Shown here one piece after another: positions 62,835 to 64,000 of a DNA stretch of 64,000 nucleotides (positions are counted from its first letter, which is position 1; every line of letters starts with the position of its first letter). Location of the stretch: contig NZ_JHEL01000015.1 in NCBI RefSeq assembly GCF_000710345.2, positions 868,001 to 932,000 on the forward strand, in the 5' to 3' direction. This DNA is from Curtobacterium sp. S6. GTDB taxonomy: Bacteria; Actinomycetota; Actinomycetes; Actinomycetales; Micrococcaceae. The notes beneath the pieces are model-generated. The model saw only the letters and a list, made by a program, of their open reading frames with translations. It ran no database searches and was not told the DNA's origin. The translations under genes and the position numbers were made by a program.

Positions 62835-64000
62835 GATCGCGACTCCTTGAGGTAGACGCGGTCGAGCCGAGGCGACATCCGCGTGACGATCTCGTAGTTG
62901 ATGGTCCCGGCGGCGTGCGCCCACTCGTTGACCGACGGGTTCTCGCCGGAACCGAAGAGGACAACCGGTGCGTGGAGATATCCCAGCTCGGGGTCCGAGA
63001 GCCCCGGACGTCCCAGGTCGACGACCATCTGGTCCATCGCGATCCGGCCGACCTCGGCGTAGGTCGCGGAGGCGTCCCCCGTGGGATAGATGCGAACAGG
63101 GCCGCCGGTCGCGACGCGGGGAACGCCGTCGGCGTACCCGACGGGGACGAGCGCCAAAGTGGTCGCGCGCTCGGTGCGGTAGCGGAGGCCGTAGGAAACC
63201 CCCTGACCGGCCGGGACCTCCTTGACGGAGCTGACGAAGGTCTGGACGGTCATGGCCGGTCGCAGCCCCCAGTCCTCCGGCGTCGTGTCTTCAAGCGGCG
63301 AGAGCCCGTAGAGGCCCAAACCCACGCGAACGGCGTCGCGAGTGATTCGGTTTCCGTGGCTGTCCGCGTATCGGGACGCGGTGAGCATTCCGGGGGTATT
63401 GGCGATGTGCACCGTCTCGGGGCGCAGGCCAGCGTCGCGGGCAATCCGCTCGGCGGCGTCCAAGTGGTCCAGCTGTTCGAGGGTCTGCGGTCGTTCGGGC
63501 TCGTCCGCGACCGCCAGGTGAGAGAAGATGCCGACGACGCGGATCAGCCCCTGGGCCTCCAGCTCGACGGCGCGACCGACCATCGTCGGCCATTGGGCGA
63601 CGGTGCACCCGTTGCGTCCGAGTCCCGTGTCGATCTTGAGGTGCACCTTGGCCGGGATGCCGGTCCGGGCCGCGGCCTCCGCCGCCGCCTCGAGGTCCCA
63701 GCCGGAGACGCCGATCTCGATGTCGGCCTCGAGCGCGGCGTCGAAATCGGTCGTGCCCGTGTGCAACCAGGCGAGCATCCTCCCGTCGACGCCGGCGGCC
63801 CGCAGTTCAAGGGCTTCCCGGATATGGGCCAGGCCGAGCGCCTGGGCGCCGGCCTCAAGAACCGTCCTGGCCACCGGCTCCGCGCCGTGCCCGTAGGCAT
63901 CCGCCTTGACGACCGCGATCAGTCCCGCATCGCCGATGAGCTCTTGAATCCGCCGAACATTCGAGGCGATCGCGTCCAGATCCACGAGCGCCGCGCGTTC
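62831..64000 (-). CDS. alr: Alanine racemase, partial (5' end outside window)
   Basis: Most of Alr, which makes D-alanine for peptidoglycan. The frame is open to the right edge and reads ALVDLDAIASNVRRIQELIGDAGLIAVVKADAYGHGAEPVART, with the PLP lysine in VVKADAYGHG. KIDTGLGRNGCTVAQWP and, later, GQGVSYGLRYRTERATTLALVPVGYADGVPR (the catalytic Tyr region) are intact. First gene of the operon seen here. Confidence 0.95.
   Translation of the reverse strand, partial: ERAALVDLDAIASNVRRIQELIGDAGLIAVVKADAYGHGAEPVARTVLEAGAQALGLAHIREALELRAAGVDGRMLAWLHTGTTDFDAALEADIEIGVSGWDLEAAAEAAARTGIPAKVHLKIDTGLGRNGCTVAQWPTMVGRAVELEAQGLIRVVGIFSHLAVADEPERPQTLEQLDHLDAAERIARDAGLRPETVHIANTPGMLTASRYADSHGNRITRDAVRVGLGLYGLSPLEDTTPEDWGLRPAMTVQTFVSSVKEVPAGQGVSYGLRYRTERATTLALVPVGYADGVPRVATGGPVRIYPTGDASATYAEVGRIAMDQMVVDLGRPGLSDPELGYLHAPVVLFGSGENPSVNEWAHAAGTINYEIVTRMSPRLDRVYLKESRS

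Overview
This 64 kb window is a high-GC actinobacterial chromosome segment. Gene content and order suggest Micrococcales, probably the Micrococcaceae. Supporting signs are GTG/TTG starts, ATGA stop-start overlaps, a galU/sepX(glpR)/fthC/fmdB block in typical actinobacterial order, a DesK-type kinase/regulator pair fused to an ABC exporter operon, and a CIRCE-controlled groES-groEL pair. Family placement is inference; no rRNA is present.

Layout. 1-9 kb: the end of a Kup potassium transporter, an MFS permease, a YcaQ-type winged-helix protein, three glyoxalase-fold (VOC) genes divergent from a TetR regulator with twin palindromic operators, an HD hydrolase, ArfB ribosome rescue factor and an Hsp31/DJ-1 family protein. 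9-12.1 kb: a LysR regulator divergent from DUF1852 (MesX) and a MetE-core protein (MesD), matching the folate-independent, oxygen-requiring methionine synthase system of aerobic bacteria. 12.2-18.2 kb: an accessory island with a GNAT remnant, YefM-YoeB, an SDR and an MDR oxidoreductase, an EVE-like/Mrr endonuclease, a P-loop remnant, HigB-HigA with two adjoining perfect operators, and an unrecognised two-gene membrane operon (49 and 260 residues) in visibly AT-richer DNA. 18.3-32.5 kb: mostly housekeeping genes, namely YchF, OsmC, the ABC/two-component operon, RmuC, ExoVII, an AlaA-like aminotransferase, an osmoprotectant-binding lipoprotein, a Nudix hydrolase, MscS, a LysR-like effector domain without DNA-binding region, and tRNA-Ala(CGC) with promoter and terminator.

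32.5-47.4 kb: a VTT-domain protein, a CYTH/CHAD protein, SepX/GlpR, GalU, FthC, an FmdB zinc ribbon, a SAF-domain protein, a 1437-residue helicase-like protein with degraded Walker motifs coupled to a 114-residue protein, GuaA, DUF3817 and SURF1. 47.4-55 kb: GuaB3 and GuaB, then two paralogous membrane acyltransferase-SGNH fusions. 55-64 kb: GroEL/GroES with CIRCE, a THUMP-like methyltransferase, a YbdK-type carboxylate-amine ligase, and the operon alr-tsaE-tsaB-rimI-tsaD (tRNA t6A synthesis plus cell-wall alanine racemase), which runs off the right edge.

The most interesting places are the MesX/MesD locus, the unknown membrane pair with its defence-like neighbours, and the apparently ATPase-dead helicase homologue. 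No CRISPR array, intact insertion sequence, prophage or replication origin was seen.
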